Source: Nansenia antarctica (taxonomy: Eukaryota > Chordata > Actinopteri > Argentiniformes > Microstomatidae). Taken from it: DNA of 64,000 bases. A model generated the notes under the pieces. That model was given only the letters and a program-made list of their open reading frames with translations, did not search any database and had not been told where the DNA came from. Every line of letters starts with the position of its first letter. The first letter of the stretch is position 1. Of the stretch, positions 9,730-21,204 are shown piece by piece. Location: assembly GCA_963989245.1 (NCBI GenBank), contig OZ022346.1:5064881-5128880 (forward strand), given 5' to 3'. Both the position numbers and the translations under genes were made by a program.

Positions 9730-10690
9730 GGAGGACAAGGGCCGGGGGGGCGTTGCGGATCACTGTGGGGAGAGAGTTCCAAAGGGTGGGTGCTGCCAGA
9801 AGGGTCTGTCCCCAAAGGTTCGTAGGTTGGTGCGGGGGGGTGGAGAGCAGACCCATGTCTGAGGACCGCAGGTACCAGGATGGGGTATATTGGCGGAGAA
9901 GGTCAGACAGATACTAGGGGGCGTGAGCAAGGAGGGATTTGTAGGTGAGGAGGAGGATTTTGTAAAGGATGCGTGACTTGACCGGGACCAGTGGAGGTGG
10001 GTGAGGGTGGGGTAATGTACTGCTCTACCCTGGCAGCTGAGTTCTGCACAAACTGGAGCCTGTCCAGGGCTTTGCTGGGTACCCCAAACAGGACTCCGTT
10101 GCAATAGTCCAGGCGGGAGGTGACGAAGGCGTGGACGAGGGTTTCGGCCACAGAGTTGGACGATCGGAGTCTGGCAATGTTTTTGAGGTGGAAGAAGGCA
10201 GATTTGGTGATGGATCTGATGTGTGACTGGAAGGAGAAGGTGCAGTCAAGGATGACACCTAGGTTGCGGACTTTGGGGGATGGGGAGATGGAGCAGCCGT
10301 CGACCTGGAGGAGAAAGTCACCAACCTTCCGCAGCAGCGCCTTGGGTGCCACAACCATGAGCTCTGTTTTCTTACTGTTGAGTTTGAGTAGGTTAGATGA
10401 CATCCATGTTTTTATTTCAAGCAGGCAGTTGACAAGATTGAGGGGGGAGCTGAGAGGATGGTGTTGTGCTGAGATACATTTGCGTGTCATCGGCATTGCA
10501 GTGGAAGTTTAGGCCCTGGTGGCGGATGATCTGGCCGAGAGGGGAAGCATGTAGATAGTGAAGAGGAGGGGTCCAAGCACAGAGGCTTGAGGCATGCCTT
10601 GGTTGACTGGGGCTGGGGAGGAACTGGAGCCGTTGATGGTGACAAACTGTTTCCTGTAGGAAAGGTAGGACTGGAACCACATCTACTTAA
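9730..10690 (-). pseudogene. L2 LINE C-terminal fragment in rock2 intron
   Basis: Minus-strand frames encode LGVILDCTFSFQSHIRSITK, FVTSRLDYCNGVLFGV and a C-terminal RTNLRTFGDR block, the end of an L2 reverse transcriptase. The frame changes at about 10490 and 9900, so it is dead. Older than the L2 at 4806-8221. Confidence 0.8.
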
Positions 10691-11403
10691 CATTTGAATT
10701 CATTTCGAGAGAAATGCTTCACTTCACATGAATTGAATTTGAATTGACCTCAACTCTGAAAGTCAGACCTCTTGGGACTGGGGAAAAAAGGTGTAATCTA
10801 AATTCAATGTAGTATTTGGTTATTCAGTATTCTGTGGATGGATATAGCATATCATGGTCTTTATTCCTCCATGCTCCATTCCAAATTAGATATTTGAACA
10901 ATATCCCCATGCTACATGACAAGCTCCTTTTTTTCTCAGGTTATTGTCCATAGCATGGAGAACATGCTCAATGGTATGTCCCACATCGGATAATAGAGAC
11001 AGCATGGAGCCTATTCTTCCATGTGTCTAACCTGCTCCATGCTACGGTCAACATCAGAGACTCTCACTTCCTCCATGACACATGCTCCTCCTTTTTCACA
11101 TTTAATTCCAAATGTGTTCATTAAAGATAAACTATGTCCTGTTCCCGTTAATGTTGAACGTGTCGGGCGTCACATGATTAGGGACCCGAGAAATGATTGT
11201 CTACTTGGATTTAACTTGGATTTAACTGGCTGATCTCTCATTCCCTCACCGTCTATTTGCAACCCTGAGAAACCTCTCCTTTAAGAGTGTGCTGCATTCC
11301 TCACTGGAGATACATAAAAAGTGTGAAAGACGGCGCGAGTTAGAAGTAGCGCAGCTATTGCGCACACGTGCGTGTGCGTCACAAGGTCAATGTCTGTACT
11401 GAA

Positions 11404-11434
<31 letters not shown>

Positions 11435-11876
11435 CTATACGTCTTTCATATCAGCCTCCTCCTGACCCCCCTGGGACCTCTGTCCCTCTGACCTCAGCCC
11501 CCCACCATGACATAGGACTCCCAACAGTGGACACAAATCACGACTTTCATGACCCTATTCTGTCCGTGTGTGAGTGTCTACTGTGCATGTGTATGTGTGT
11601 GTGCATGTGCGCGTGTGTTTCACTTTGACTAGTCATTTTTTTATGTAAAAGAGAATGTTCATAATATGGTTTGTATTTACTGTGACGTTTTGCAATAAAA
11701 CATTCAACACCCAGGGCTGGTTGTGAGGCGTGGTTCTGGATGGCTGTGAGTGCGCCTGTGTTTGTACGGATTTGTGGAAGTAGTCTGTTTCTTGGTTGTC
11801 TGTGGAGAGGCAGTCGCATGAGGCGGAACAGGCAATTTTGGTGGTCGAGAAGATCGACCTGAGCACATCTGCTATA
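10691..11876. other. Intron sequence with an (AAT)n run
   Basis: Mostly unique-looking AT-rich intron of rock2. An (AAT)n microsatellite occupies about 11403-11433 and a short GT-rich stretch 11563-11620. No gene recognised. Confidence 0.5.
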
Positions 11877-12086
11877 GGCTAGGTGCACGATCTCCACTAC
11901 TTCCTGAAAGGCACCTTGCATGAACATATCCTGTCTCACTCTATTGGTTAATTGATTAATCAGCTGTGCGGTAAACATTTGGAACACACAGTGCACAGCT
12001 GATTAATCAATTAAACCAATAGAGTGAAAAAGGGTATGTTCATGCAAGGTGCCTTTCAGGAAGTAGTGGAGATCGTGCACCTAGCC
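11877..12086. repeat. 210-bp near-perfect palindrome
   Basis: Left arm starting GGCTAGGTGCACGATCTCCA pairs with a right arm ending TGGAGATCGTGCACCTAGCC. The arms are about 90 bp with a few mismatches and a loop of about 25 bp near 11970-11995. It would fold into a long hairpin. Likely a foldback/MITE element, family unknown. Confidence 0.8.
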
Positions 12087-12299
12087 AATTCTGCTTCAGT
12101 CGGTATGACTTAATGGCTAGTTGTCGATAATGAAAGGCGATTTGTAGCTCAGTGATCATGTTCTCTGACTCGTCTCCCAAGTCAGATGTGTGCCTCCCAC
12201 CAATGACTCCTGGCTAACCTTCTGCTTAACATGCAGGAAATGTGTTATTCGGTTAAGTCGTGACGTCCAAAGTTGGCTGAGACGCTCTCTTCGAAATGC

Positions 12300-12366
12300 C
12301 AGTAATAATAATAATTCATTATATTTATATAGCGCTTTTCCGAGGCTCAAAGACGCTGACAAATAT
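12300..12366 (-). repeat. L2-type LINE tail fragment
   Basis: AATAATAATAATTCATTATA followed by TTTATATAGCGCTTTTC is the common 3' tail of fish L2-group LINEs in reverse orientation. No coding part is attached. Confidence 0.55.
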
Positions 12367-12672
12367 GGGGAAAAACGGGAAAGTGCTGCTGTGTCCCTTG
12401 TTTTATGAATAGATCCCAGTCTAAAAAACGATTGAACTGTCATTCTACCGCTGTAGTACACTGGTACTCTGGTGCAGGGAATTTCTGGTTTGGACCCGGA
12501 AATTGCAAAACGTCACGTTTGACGTCAGACTTAACAACCGAATTGTTAATCCTCCATTTCATTCTGAACCCCATCTAAATGCTGAATTAGCCTTCAAATA
12601 TGTACTGTCTTGTCTTGGTGTAACTCTAAGAGGTAATGCGTTTAGTTGTCATACACTTTTATTACCCTTATG

Positions 12673-13758
12673 CAGGGCTTGACATTAAGACTTGTCCACT
12701 TGTCCGGGACAAGTATATTTTATGTTCGGACAAGTGGACTTCCTCCTGTAGTTGTCCGACAGACAAGTCAAAACAAAGAGAAAAATAAATAAATCAATGT
12801 ATTAATAATATCCGCAAAAAAATAATGTCTGATCGAAAAAGTAATAAATGTATTAATGACCTATGTAGCTGCCTTGTCAATGTAGCTGCCATGTCAATGT
12901 ATGCTGCCTTGTCAATGTAGCTGCCTTGTCAATGTAGCTGCCTTGTCAATATCTGCTGCCTTGTCAATATCTGCTGCCTTGTCAATATCTGCTGCCTTGT
13001 CAATGTGTGCTGCCTTGTCATTGTAGCTGCCTTGTCAATGTAGCTGCCATGTCAATGTAGCTGCCTTGTCAATGTAGCTGCCTTGTCAATGTAGCTGCCT
13101 TGTCAATGTATGCTGCCTTGTCAATGTCTGCTGCCATGTCAATGTCAGCTGCCTTGTCAATGTAGCTGCCTTGTCAATGTATGCTGCCTTGTCAATGTAT
13201 GCTGCCTTGTCAATGTAGCTGCCATGTCAATGTAGCTGCCTTGTCAATGTATGCTGCCTTGTCAATGTCTGCTGCCTTGTCAATGTCTGCTGCCTTGTCA
13301 ATGGAGCTGCCTTGTCAATGTCTGCTGCCTTGTCAATGTATGCTGCCTTGTCAATGTCTGCTGCCTTGTCAATGTAGCTGCCTTGTCAATGTAGCTGCCT
13401 TGTCAATGTATGCTGCCTTGTCAATGTAGCTGCCTTGTCAATGTAGCTGCCTTGTCAAACAATCTATGTCCACTGAGTAGGGGAGTGCGGACATGTTGTC
13501 ATGCCTAGAGAATCTGGCATCATGCCTTTGAATCAAAACATTAATGCTGGCAGGATCACGTTCTCTGGCGTGCACGTAGATCCACCGTAATTGTTGGAAT
13601 TGTAATGTAAGGTATTACTGGGTTGTAATGTGTTAATAGACAGACACACACACGCGCATCGTCATATTTGGACATGTAACTTGAGCTCTCGGACAAGTAA
13701 AAGATAAGTTCACTTGTCCGAAGGTCAAGTACCTGAAAAAGCTTAATGTCAAGCCCTG
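12673..13758. mobile_element. hAT-like non-autonomous element
   Basis: Terminal inverted repeats CAGGGCTTGACATTAAG (left) and CTTAATGTCAAGCCCTG (right) are exact. CCTTATG flanks both ends (a seven-base match, consistent with an 8-bp hAT duplication with one mismatch). Subterminal ACTTGTCCG-type motifs lie in both arms. No transposase ORF; the centre is a minisatellite. It sits in the last rock2 intron, 110 bp before the final exon. Confidence 0.8.
12860..13456. repeat. 17-19-bp minisatellite inside the hAT element
   Basis: About 33 units of GCTGCCTTGTCAATGT followed by A, TA, CT or similar. Frames across it (CQCMLPCQ-type repeats) are artefacts. Confidence 0.9.
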
Positions 13759-13866
13759 CCTTATGACTGGTATTCTGACATGTAGGACTGTGTTATGCAC
13801 TTTGGGACACTTATTTGACACTATGGAGAAACTAACTCTTCCCTCATCTCTGTCTGTTTTTTCCAG

Positions 13867-13870
13867 TTAA
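13867..13870 (+). CDS. rock2: rock2 final coding exon: last base of Ser codon plus stop
   Basis: The acceptor TCTGTCTGTTTTTTCCAG ends at 13866. Joining AG from 9710 to T at 13867 makes AGT (Ser), and TAA follows at once. The protein therefore ends ...PPNKTS, close to the PNKPS end I recall for ROCK2. This junction was inferred from the phase and the expected C-terminus; there is no transcript evidence here. Confidence 0.75.
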
Positions 13871-16000
13871 CCTTACTGGGGAGGTGTGGTGCAGCTTCAA
13901 GGTGGTGGGTGCTTCCTCCTGTCACGCAATCAAAAAGGACTGATGATAAACAATGTTCCACTCAGCATATCCCAAAAAACGAATGCACACATAGGATCCT
14001 CCTTCACGCTTCTCCCAGAGGACTTCTCTCTCTATCCCGCTTCTGCCTTTTTAGAGTCGTAGTCTTTTTGTCCTGTGTCGAAATGTGAGTTATGCCAGTC
14101 ATTCAACACTGCTAGTCCATCGACAGATGACGTGCCAACCAGCTCATGTACCTGTAGTCTGTGCTTATGTGATGCACCCTCTCCCCAGACTCCTTAAGGT
14201 GAAGGAGGGTGTCTAGGGTTTGATATTGGGCCTGGAGGCTCCTGAAGTTCCCTCGCCACAGAACACAGAGCTCTCATAAATGGCAGGGGGGCGAGGAGGA
14301 CTGAAGCACTTACCTTTTACACTTACCAGAAGAACCGGACTGGCAAAAGTGGAGAGGATTGAGCTCCTCTGCCATCCTGAATGCTTGTGGCCAAGGTGAA
14401 TAGTTTTATTTTTGGTATTATACAGTGAATGATTACAATGCATCTGAAGTATCTAGTACAGGACACTACACCCACAAGAGAAGAATAGTACTGTACACTG
14501 GTATGTGTCACCAGGGGAAGTTGCTCATATAGGTCTGATAGCTCTTCACTCTGGCAATAACTTGTATTTACTTACCACACAGCATGATGGTTATTAGAGG
14601 GAAGTATGTTTACTACAGCCAGCTTGAATGCAAGAGGGGGAACCAATAGAACAGCTTGACTCCTTTATGGTATGAATTTACGTCTGGGCAAACCAATGAT
14701 AGAACACAAGCATTGAATGACTTAAAACATATTGAAGTAGATTTGGACCTTTCATGCGTTTTGTTTTGCCCTTAAACGTATGGCGTAGCCTTCATGTTGA
14801 GGTGAAATATCATCTTACCCTGAATTATCCTCATAGGCCAGTCTTCTCCACTGTTCCGTTGGTAGCTAGCCTAACCCTAACCCCAGCAAAAGCTAACAGG
14901 AAAGCAGCGGCCTCTCCAATAGATGGGATTCCAAGGAATTTAGCTTTGTCTGAATTACCTGCTCTAAATCTCATCAGAAATGTGATATTCAAACAATGTT
15001 TAGTAGCCACTATATACTAGACAACCCTGCACATGCTTTTTGACATTTTGTTCCAGTTCTCAGCAAATAGATTATAGAGACTGTGCATACTATTGAAAAT
15101 AAAATAGTTACTTCAATAAATCATTTTTAAGCATAACATGCTACTAAACATAGTTTAGTTTCTCTGACAGCATTTTGGCTCAAATCAGACCATGCTAATG
15201 TTCGGTACCTTGGAATCCTGTCTATCTGAGAAACCGCTGTTGACTATTAGCTTTTGCTGGGAGTAGCACAGCAGAGAACGCAATACCAGAGATTATTTCA
15301 CTACTGGTCTGTGAGGATATTCACCCAAACATGAAAATAGGCTGAACCATCCCTTTAAGGTAACTATGTAAGTGCTGTTGCCTTCATGCCTTTGGTAAAT
15401 CCACCTGTAGTAAGAATGTGTATTTTTAAATATTATTCCTGGTAACAAGAGGGTAAAGTTTACAAATGTTTTTGTTAAAAAGAACGTTTTAAAAATCTGC
15501 AAATATCTCCCACAAGCTGAAGCAGTGAACGGTAACATGTAATGCTTTTTGAATGTCATGCTCTGATATTTTTGTAAAGAATTCCTCTTGGGCACGTGGT
15601 GTGTATCTAGCTCATATGTTACAGGTGGAGAGTAGTGGTGTGCTTTGTAGTGCCCTCCTTTATCCAAGAAGTTTCTGAAAAGCACGTTTTATACATATAT
15701 AAATAAATATACACAGTATATATTTTCCATGATGACATACAGTGCACATTGTATTATTTATACTGCCTTGTCCACTTTGTATCTAAAGGCGCTTACATCC
15801 AGACCGCATGTTTGATATTGCTACAATAGAGCTCAGTGATAACCCATTAAACATTGAAAAGGTGTTTGGATCATTGTGTGGTGTCTTTTTACATGAGTGA
15901 GTTTGTAAACTTGTGGGGCCACTTGCAACGGCACTAGAATGTCAGTGTCTAAATGAAGGTAACTACTTTAGGCTAGTAAGGCATGGTGATTAGTTAAACC
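13871..16000 (+). other. Probable rock2 3'UTR and downstream sequence
   Basis: Non-coding sequence follows the stop with no strong repeat. Candidate poly(A) signals AATAAA lie at 15098-15103 and 15115-15120, and further AATAAA/ATTAAA motifs near 15696 and 15847. I cannot tell which is used. Confidence 0.5.
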
Positions 16001-16737
16001 GTGTGTTGCTGTCTTTGCCTGATATCTAGTTAGCTTTGAGCTAGGAAAAAAAACATTGTGAATGTTGTAAATGACCCAAGGCCTACAGCTGATCCACCTG
16101 TCCGGACCCGATAAACAGCTCTGATCAGGAGTGTTTCATATATTTGTTGGTATGTCAATCCCAATTCATCCAAACATGCACTACAATCTAGCAGGAGCCT
16201 ATGCTAACGTGCACCAGTATGCAAAGTGATCGCCTATAGGCTTTAGGATTAGCCTTTTGAAAGAAATAGAAGCCGCACACTCAGGTTCCAGATGCAAAAG
16301 AAAATGTTTAATAGGACAACGGTTTCGGCCGTAGTAAATACAGTACATACAAACAGTGCAAGAGAGCCATTATATAGTCAGGTAGGCTAATTGAATAGAT
16401 AGCACCTTGATAGAAGGTTGTTAAGGCCTCCACCACGTCAGGGGAGGGAGACCTTTTCAATACCTATGGAGCCTACCTAAAAGTGAACTATCTTGATTCT
16501 GACATCCTTGGACATCTGTTTAGAGGAACCCATGGTTTTTAACACCAGACACAACAGCCACCGCAGTTGGATACTTTAGAAGGCTTGGAGTTACTTCAGA
16601 GTATATAGTTCAACACTGGAATTATATTCACCTGACTCATTGAAGCCCTAACGAGTAAATCACTTTGGTCTGGGCCTTAAGAGAGAAGGGTCCAGCTGCA
16701 TCCGCAGGGTGTCGACACCCGGACTATTGAAGACCAT
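16001..16737. other. Intergenic sequence with a dispersed-repeat end
   Basis: Around 16265-16345 there is a CCGCACACTC...ACGGTTTCGGCCG block resembling 30720-30790, a common fish repeat terminus. Nothing else recognised. Confidence 0.4.
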
Positions 16738-19700
16738 ATTTGGAATGGAATGGAATGGAATGGAATGGACTTTATTGTCATTGCTACAGTACAGGTACCA
16801 AACAACAAAATTTAGGAGGGGTGGCTCCCCTGGTGTTAGGAAAGGCAAAAAAAAAAACACATTTTAGAAAAAGCATAAAAGCATAAAATCACAAGAAGGT
16901 AAGGAGCTGGTTTACATCAATAAAGGCTATGTACACAATCCACTGTACTATACTGCACAGATAGTCAACTAGGGTTGTCATATTGCACAAAAGTATTTTT
17001 TCACATTATTTTAAAGTGTCACAGTTTGCAGGCTTGAAAATGTACATGTTTGTGCCTCAGCACTAGCTGCCATACAATCCGTCCGGACTGTCCTGGGCCC
17101 AGAACTTAGGCCTTTTCTGTGTTCAGGGCCTTGACGGCCCTGTGGTAGAAGCAGTCCTTCAGTCTGTTTGTCTTAGCGGCCGGGGTCCTGTACCTCCTGT
17201 TCGAGGGCAGCTTGACAAAGTGTACGTGCCCAGGGTGGGTCGGGTCCCTGGAGATCTTGGAGGCCCTCCTGAGACAGCGTGTGTTGTACAGCTCCTCCAG
17301 AGAGGGGAGGGGGGCGCCGGTGATGTTCTGTGCTGTTCTCACGACTCTCTGTAGCGCGTTTCTCTCCGCTGTTGTGCAGCTGTGGAACCAGTTGGAGATG
17401 CCGTAGGTGAGGATGCTCTCCACTGCGCCGTGGTAGAAGGCCACCAGTATCTCCTTCTTGTTGTGTTGTTTCCTGAGGCATCTCAGGGTGTATAGCCGCT
17501 GTTGTGCCCTCTTGATGGTGCCTTTAGTGTTGTCCTTCCAGGCCAGGTCATCCCGCATGTTGTGTCCCAGGAATCGGAGGGTTGAGACTATCTCCACGCT
17601 CTCTCCGTCGATGAGCAGGGGCAGGATCTCGGACTTTTTCCTCCTGAAGTCTACGATGAATTCCTGGGTCTTTGACTTGTTTAGCAGCAGGTTGTTAACC
17701 TTGCACAGCTTGCTCAATTGCTCTACCTCATCCCTGTACGCCGCCTCGTCCCCCCCCGAGATACATCCCACCACGGTGGTGTCGTCTGCAAACTTTACGA
17801 TGTAGTTGCTGGGGTGGATGGGGGTGAAGTCGTGGGTGTAGAGGTTGTAGAGGATGGGGCTTAGCACGCAGCCCTGGGGTGACCCAGTGCTGAGGCTGAG
17901 GGCTGTGGAGGTGTGGGGGCCCACCCGCACCCTCTGGGGGCGGTCGGTCAGGAAGTCCTTGATCCACGCACATATAGAGTGTGATAGACCCAGGTCTAGT
18001 AGTTTGGTCACTAGCCTGTCTGGAAGGATGGTGTTAAAGGCGGAGCTGAAGTCCACGAAGAGCAGTCTCGCGTAGCTGTTTCCCCTCTCCAGGTGGGATA
18101 GAGTGGCGTGGAGAGTCGTCGCTATGGCGTCCTCTGTGGACCTGTGGGCTCTGTAGGCGAACTGGTATGGATCCAGGTTGGGCGGGAGGCGTGTGAGTAT
18201 GTGGGCCCGGACTAGTTTCTCGAAGCACTTCATGATGATTGGTGTGAGTGCCACCGGGCGGTAGTCGTTTAGGCAGCTCACCGTGCTTTTCTTCGGGACT
18301 GGGATGATAGTTGAGGTTTTCAGGCAGGGTGGGACGGTGGCCTGGGACAGGGACTGGTTAAAGATGTTGGTGAAGACCCCGGCCAGCTGGTCGGCGCAGT
18401 CTCTCAGCACCCGTCCCAGGACGCCATCCGGCCCCGAGGCTTTCCTGGGGTCCACCGCCTTCAGTACGCATCTCACCTCGTGCTCTGTGAGGGTAAGGCT
18501 GCTGAGAGCTGGAGAGAGTGGTGTCTGTGTTGTGGTTACCTCCGTTCGCCCCTCGTCGAACCGGGCGTAGAAGGTGTTCAGCTTTCCCGCCAGCAGGGGG
18601 TCGTCCTCTGCGGCTGTGAGCCTGTTGGCTCTGAAGTTTGTCATCTGCTGAACCCCCTGCCACATCCGCCTGGAGTCGTTGCTCAGGAGGCATTCCTCAA
18701 TCTTCTCTCTGTGCTCTGCCTTGGCCGCTTTGATGCCGCGCTTTAGGTTGGCCCTGGTGGAGCTGTACAGCGGTGTGCGCTTCCCTGCGAAGAATGCGTT
18801 GTCCCTCTCATTTATCCGTTTTTGGACCTTCCCAGTCATCCATGGCTTCGTGTTGGGGTAGACCCGGACCCGTTTGTCCACGGTGACTGAGTTGGTGCAG
18901 TTCACTATGTGGTTCAGAACCGACGACGTGTACTGTTCCAGGTCCTCATGCTCATATTCCTGCCATAGGGTGTCATTTAGGCAGATCTGCAGTGGAGCGG
19001 ACCCTTCTGGCCAGGTTCTGACAGTCTTAGTGGTGGTGGGAGCACTTTTCCCCATTGTAGTGTATGCAGGAATCAGGAGGATTGACACATGGTCAGACAT
19101 GCCTAGATGAGCTAGCGGACTAGCCTTGTAAGCACGTTTGATGTTGGTGTATACCTTATCCAGTGTTTTTTCTCCTCTCGTTGCACATTTTACATGCTGG
19201 TAGAACTTGGGTAGTACTGCCTTCAGGTCGACATGATTAAAGTCCCCCGCTATGATGTGGATAGCCTGTGGATCAGTACTTTGTTGGCTACTAATGACGT
19301 CATATAGTCGCGCCAATGCTACTTTGCTGTCTGAGCTAGGTGCTATATACACACATGTAATTAGCACCGCGTTAAACTCCCTAGGCAGGTATGTGGGTCG
19401 GCATTTAACAGTCAAGTATTCTAGGTCTGGGGAGCAGTGGCTACTTACAGTTTTCGTGTTTAAGCACCAGCTATCCTTCGTCGATATTATGATCCCACCT
19501 CCTCTTGACTTCCCGCTACGCTCCGTTCGGTCAGCGCGATGTAGCGTTCGGCCCTCTAAGCTAACGTTAGCGTCCACAATGTTGTCATTTAGCCAGGTTT
19601 CGGTCAGAATAATCACACAGCTATCCCCTACGATGCTGTTTTTGGCCACCTGTAATCTCAGTTCATCCATCTTGTTAGTCAGGGATCTGACATTAGAGAG

Positions 19701-19812
19701 GAAAATGCTTGGTAGGGCTGGCTTGTTTGGGCTTCTCCTTAGCCTTGCTAGCAGGCCTCCCCTGCGGCCTCGCCTTTTCTTACGGTCTCGCCGCCGGCGT
19801 TTCCGCCGGCGT
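16738..19812 (-). mobile_element. Rex1-like LINE, nearly full length
   Basis: Minus-strand LINE. The 3' tail is (GGAAT)n at 16741-16767 with a 3'UTR containing GGTACCAAACAACAAAATTT-type sequence. Homology reaches about 19812, where an in-frame TAA precedes an Arg-rich stretch. Solo 3' tails of this family also lie at 25743, 26676 and 54952, and a truncated coding copy at 35023-36117. Confidence 0.85.
17106..19670 (-). CDS. Rex1-like LINE endonuclease-reverse transcriptase, 854 aa, intact
   Basis: The protein starts at the endonuclease (ILTETWLN near residue 20, IIAGDFNH near 145, GMSDHVSI near 190) and continues to RT: DYRPVALTPIIMKCFEKLV, YQFAYRAHRSTEDAI, LFVDFSSAFNTI, GSPQGCVLSPILYNLY, catalytic FADDTTVVG. 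The C-terminal Cys/His-rich tail ends ...RAVKALNTEKA. An open, methionine-free extension upstream (ARLRRSPNKPALPS, FLSNVRSLTNKM) shows that the true protein starts earlier, as in related fish elements, so the ATG at 19670 is probably internal. No stop or frameshift breaks the frame. It encodes the enzyme for its own target-primed retrotransposition. The CR1/L2/Rex1 group is sure; the exact clade name is less so. Confidence 0.87.
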   Translation of the reverse strand: MDELRLQVAKNSIVGDSCVIILTETWLNDNIVDANVSLEGRTLHRADRTERSGKSRGGGIIISTKDSWCLNTKTVSSHCSPDLEYLTVKCRPTYLPREFNAVLITCVYIAPSSDSKVALARLYDVISSQQSTDPQAIHIIAGDFNHVDLKAVLPKFYQHVKCATRGEKTLDKVYTNIKRAYKASPLAHLGMSDHVSILLIPAYTTMGKSAPTTTKTVRTWPEGSAPLQICLNDTLWQEYEHEDLEQYTSSVLNHIVNCTNSVTVDKRVRVYPNTKPWMTGKVQKRINERDNAFFAGKRTPLYSSTRANLKRGIKAAKAEHREKIEECLLSNDSRRMWQGVQQMTNFRANRLTAAEDDPLLAGKLNTFYARFDEGRTEVTTTQTPLSPALSSLTLTEHEVRCVLKAVDPRKASGPDGVLGRVLRDCADQLAGVFTNIFNQSLSQATVPPCLKTSTIIPVPKKSTVSCLNDYRPVALTPIIMKCFEKLVRAHILTRLPPNLDPYQFAYRAHRSTEDAIATTLHATLSHLERGNSYARLLFVDFSSAFNTILPDRLVTKLLDLGLSHSICAWIKDFLTDRPQRVRVGPHTSTALSLSTGSPQGCVLSPILYNLYTHDFTPIHPSNYIVKFADDTTVVGCISGGDEAAYRDEVEQLSKLCKVNNLLLNKSKTQEFIVDFRRKKSEILPLLIDGESVEIVSTLRFLGHNMRDDLAWKDNTKGTIKRAQQRLYTLRCLRKQHNKKEILVAFYHGAVESILTYGISNWFHSCTTAERNALQRVVRTAQNITGAPLPSLEELYNTRCLRRASKISRDPTHPGHVHFVKLPSNRRYRTPAAKTNRLKDCFYHRAVKALNTEKA

Positions 19813-20130
19813 TATATTTGGTTCGAGCGGGTCATCACATAAGTAACCGCGAGAAACCTCGATATTTTAAAGGACTTTAGAGGACCGCGAGATTTTAAAG
19901 GACAATGGCAAATACAGCTCAGGTGAGAATTTCGAAATATGATTAATGAACATATAGTTATACATATATGTATATGATTAATGAACGTTATAGTTTTCAT
20001 ATATGTATTTATTATTTAGGTTGTTGGATGTGTTACGCATTTGGCTGTTTCGCACGTAGTTTTGTTCATAAATCAGGCTTGGCTAACTGGGTAATCCTAT
20101 GTGGTTTAGCGTTATCAGATATGAGATTAG
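19813..20130. other. AT-rich spacer
   Basis: Contains a short direct duplication (CGAGATTTTAAAGGAC-like, 19850-19905) next to the LINE 5' end. No gene recognised. Confidence 0.4.
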
Positions 20131-20690
20131 ATTCAAGATTCAAGATTGCTTTATTGTCTGTCACAGAGTGACAAAAATTCTCCTTTGACAGGCTTTGTGC
20201 AGTTCATGAATACGGTATCCACATTAAAAACACACATAGGTCACATACATACAATAAAAACAGACAGATATAGCAGTGTTTATAAAATGTGGTGCCTATT
20301 TAAAAAGTCTAGTTATTTAAAAATAATAGTAAGAAAAACGGTATTATGATTTAAAAGCTAAAATGCTAAAATGTTGTGGTTTAAAAGAAAAACAGTGTGC
20401 TTCCTATTTTAAAATGTTCAGGGCGGTGGTTGCAGTGGGAATGAATGATTTTTTTATCTGTGTTTTTCCGGGCCAGTGGAGTTCTATAAGTGGCTGAAAT
20501 GATTGGTGGAGGGGGTGAGAGGGGTCCTGTGTGATTTGTGTGGCTTTCCTGATTAGTGACCGGTTGTAGATTTCAGACAGGGGAGTTTGAGGTGAGCCGA
20601 TGATTTTACTTGCCTGATTGACTATACGGGAGAGTTTGGTTTTGTGTTTGACAGTGAGGGAGTTGTACCAGGATGTGTTATTGAAGGTGA
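20131..20690 (-). pseudogene. LINE C-terminal fragment (Rex1/L2 group)
   Basis: Tail (AAGATTC)n at 20131-20150. Minus-strand frame over 20410-20680 encodes NNTSWYNSLTVK, PQTPLSEIYNRSLIRKAT, DPSHPLHQSF and SFIPTATTALN, the RT C-terminus of this group. 5'-truncated near 20690. Confidence 0.7.
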
Positions 20691-20830
20691 TAATTCAACT
20701 TTATTGTCATTGCTGAGTACAAGTACCAACAACAAAATGCAGTTTGGCATATAACCAGAAGTGCAAATAGTGACAAAACAAAGATAATTATATACAGTTA
20801 TGAGCTATGTACAGTTAATGTATTTCTATT
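20691..20830 (-). repeat. LINE/SINE 3' tail
   Basis: ATTCAACTTTATTGTCATTG followed by AGTACCAACAACAAAATGC is a fish LINE 3'UTR in reverse orientation, without a coding part. Confidence 0.5.
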
Positions 20831-21204
20831 CTATTTTTATTTATATCCCCCCTATTTATGTCTATTTATGTCTAATTCTTGTTTTTTTCATTATCTGTGG
20901 ACTGTGTTTCCAATAAGAAAGCCATAGAAATGTATACATTTGGACCACAGTATGACTTGAGGTAAGCTGGAGAGTGCTAATACAATTTCCATGACAGTTT
21001 GCAACCACTGATGCATGTGAGTTTCTTAAATTATTTATTAATCACTTCTTTATAACATTTTGTCTCAACAGTGAGAAGCAGCTATTTGACCATTACATGG
21101 TCGAAAATTTGAGCTAAGAAGAAAAAAGGAAGCTGAAAGACCATAGAGACAATGTTAAAAGAGCATTGGCGATAAAGTGCGGCAATGATTTATCACTCAT
21201 AAGA
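20831..21204. other. AT-rich spacer
   Basis: No feature recognised. Confidence 0.35.
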
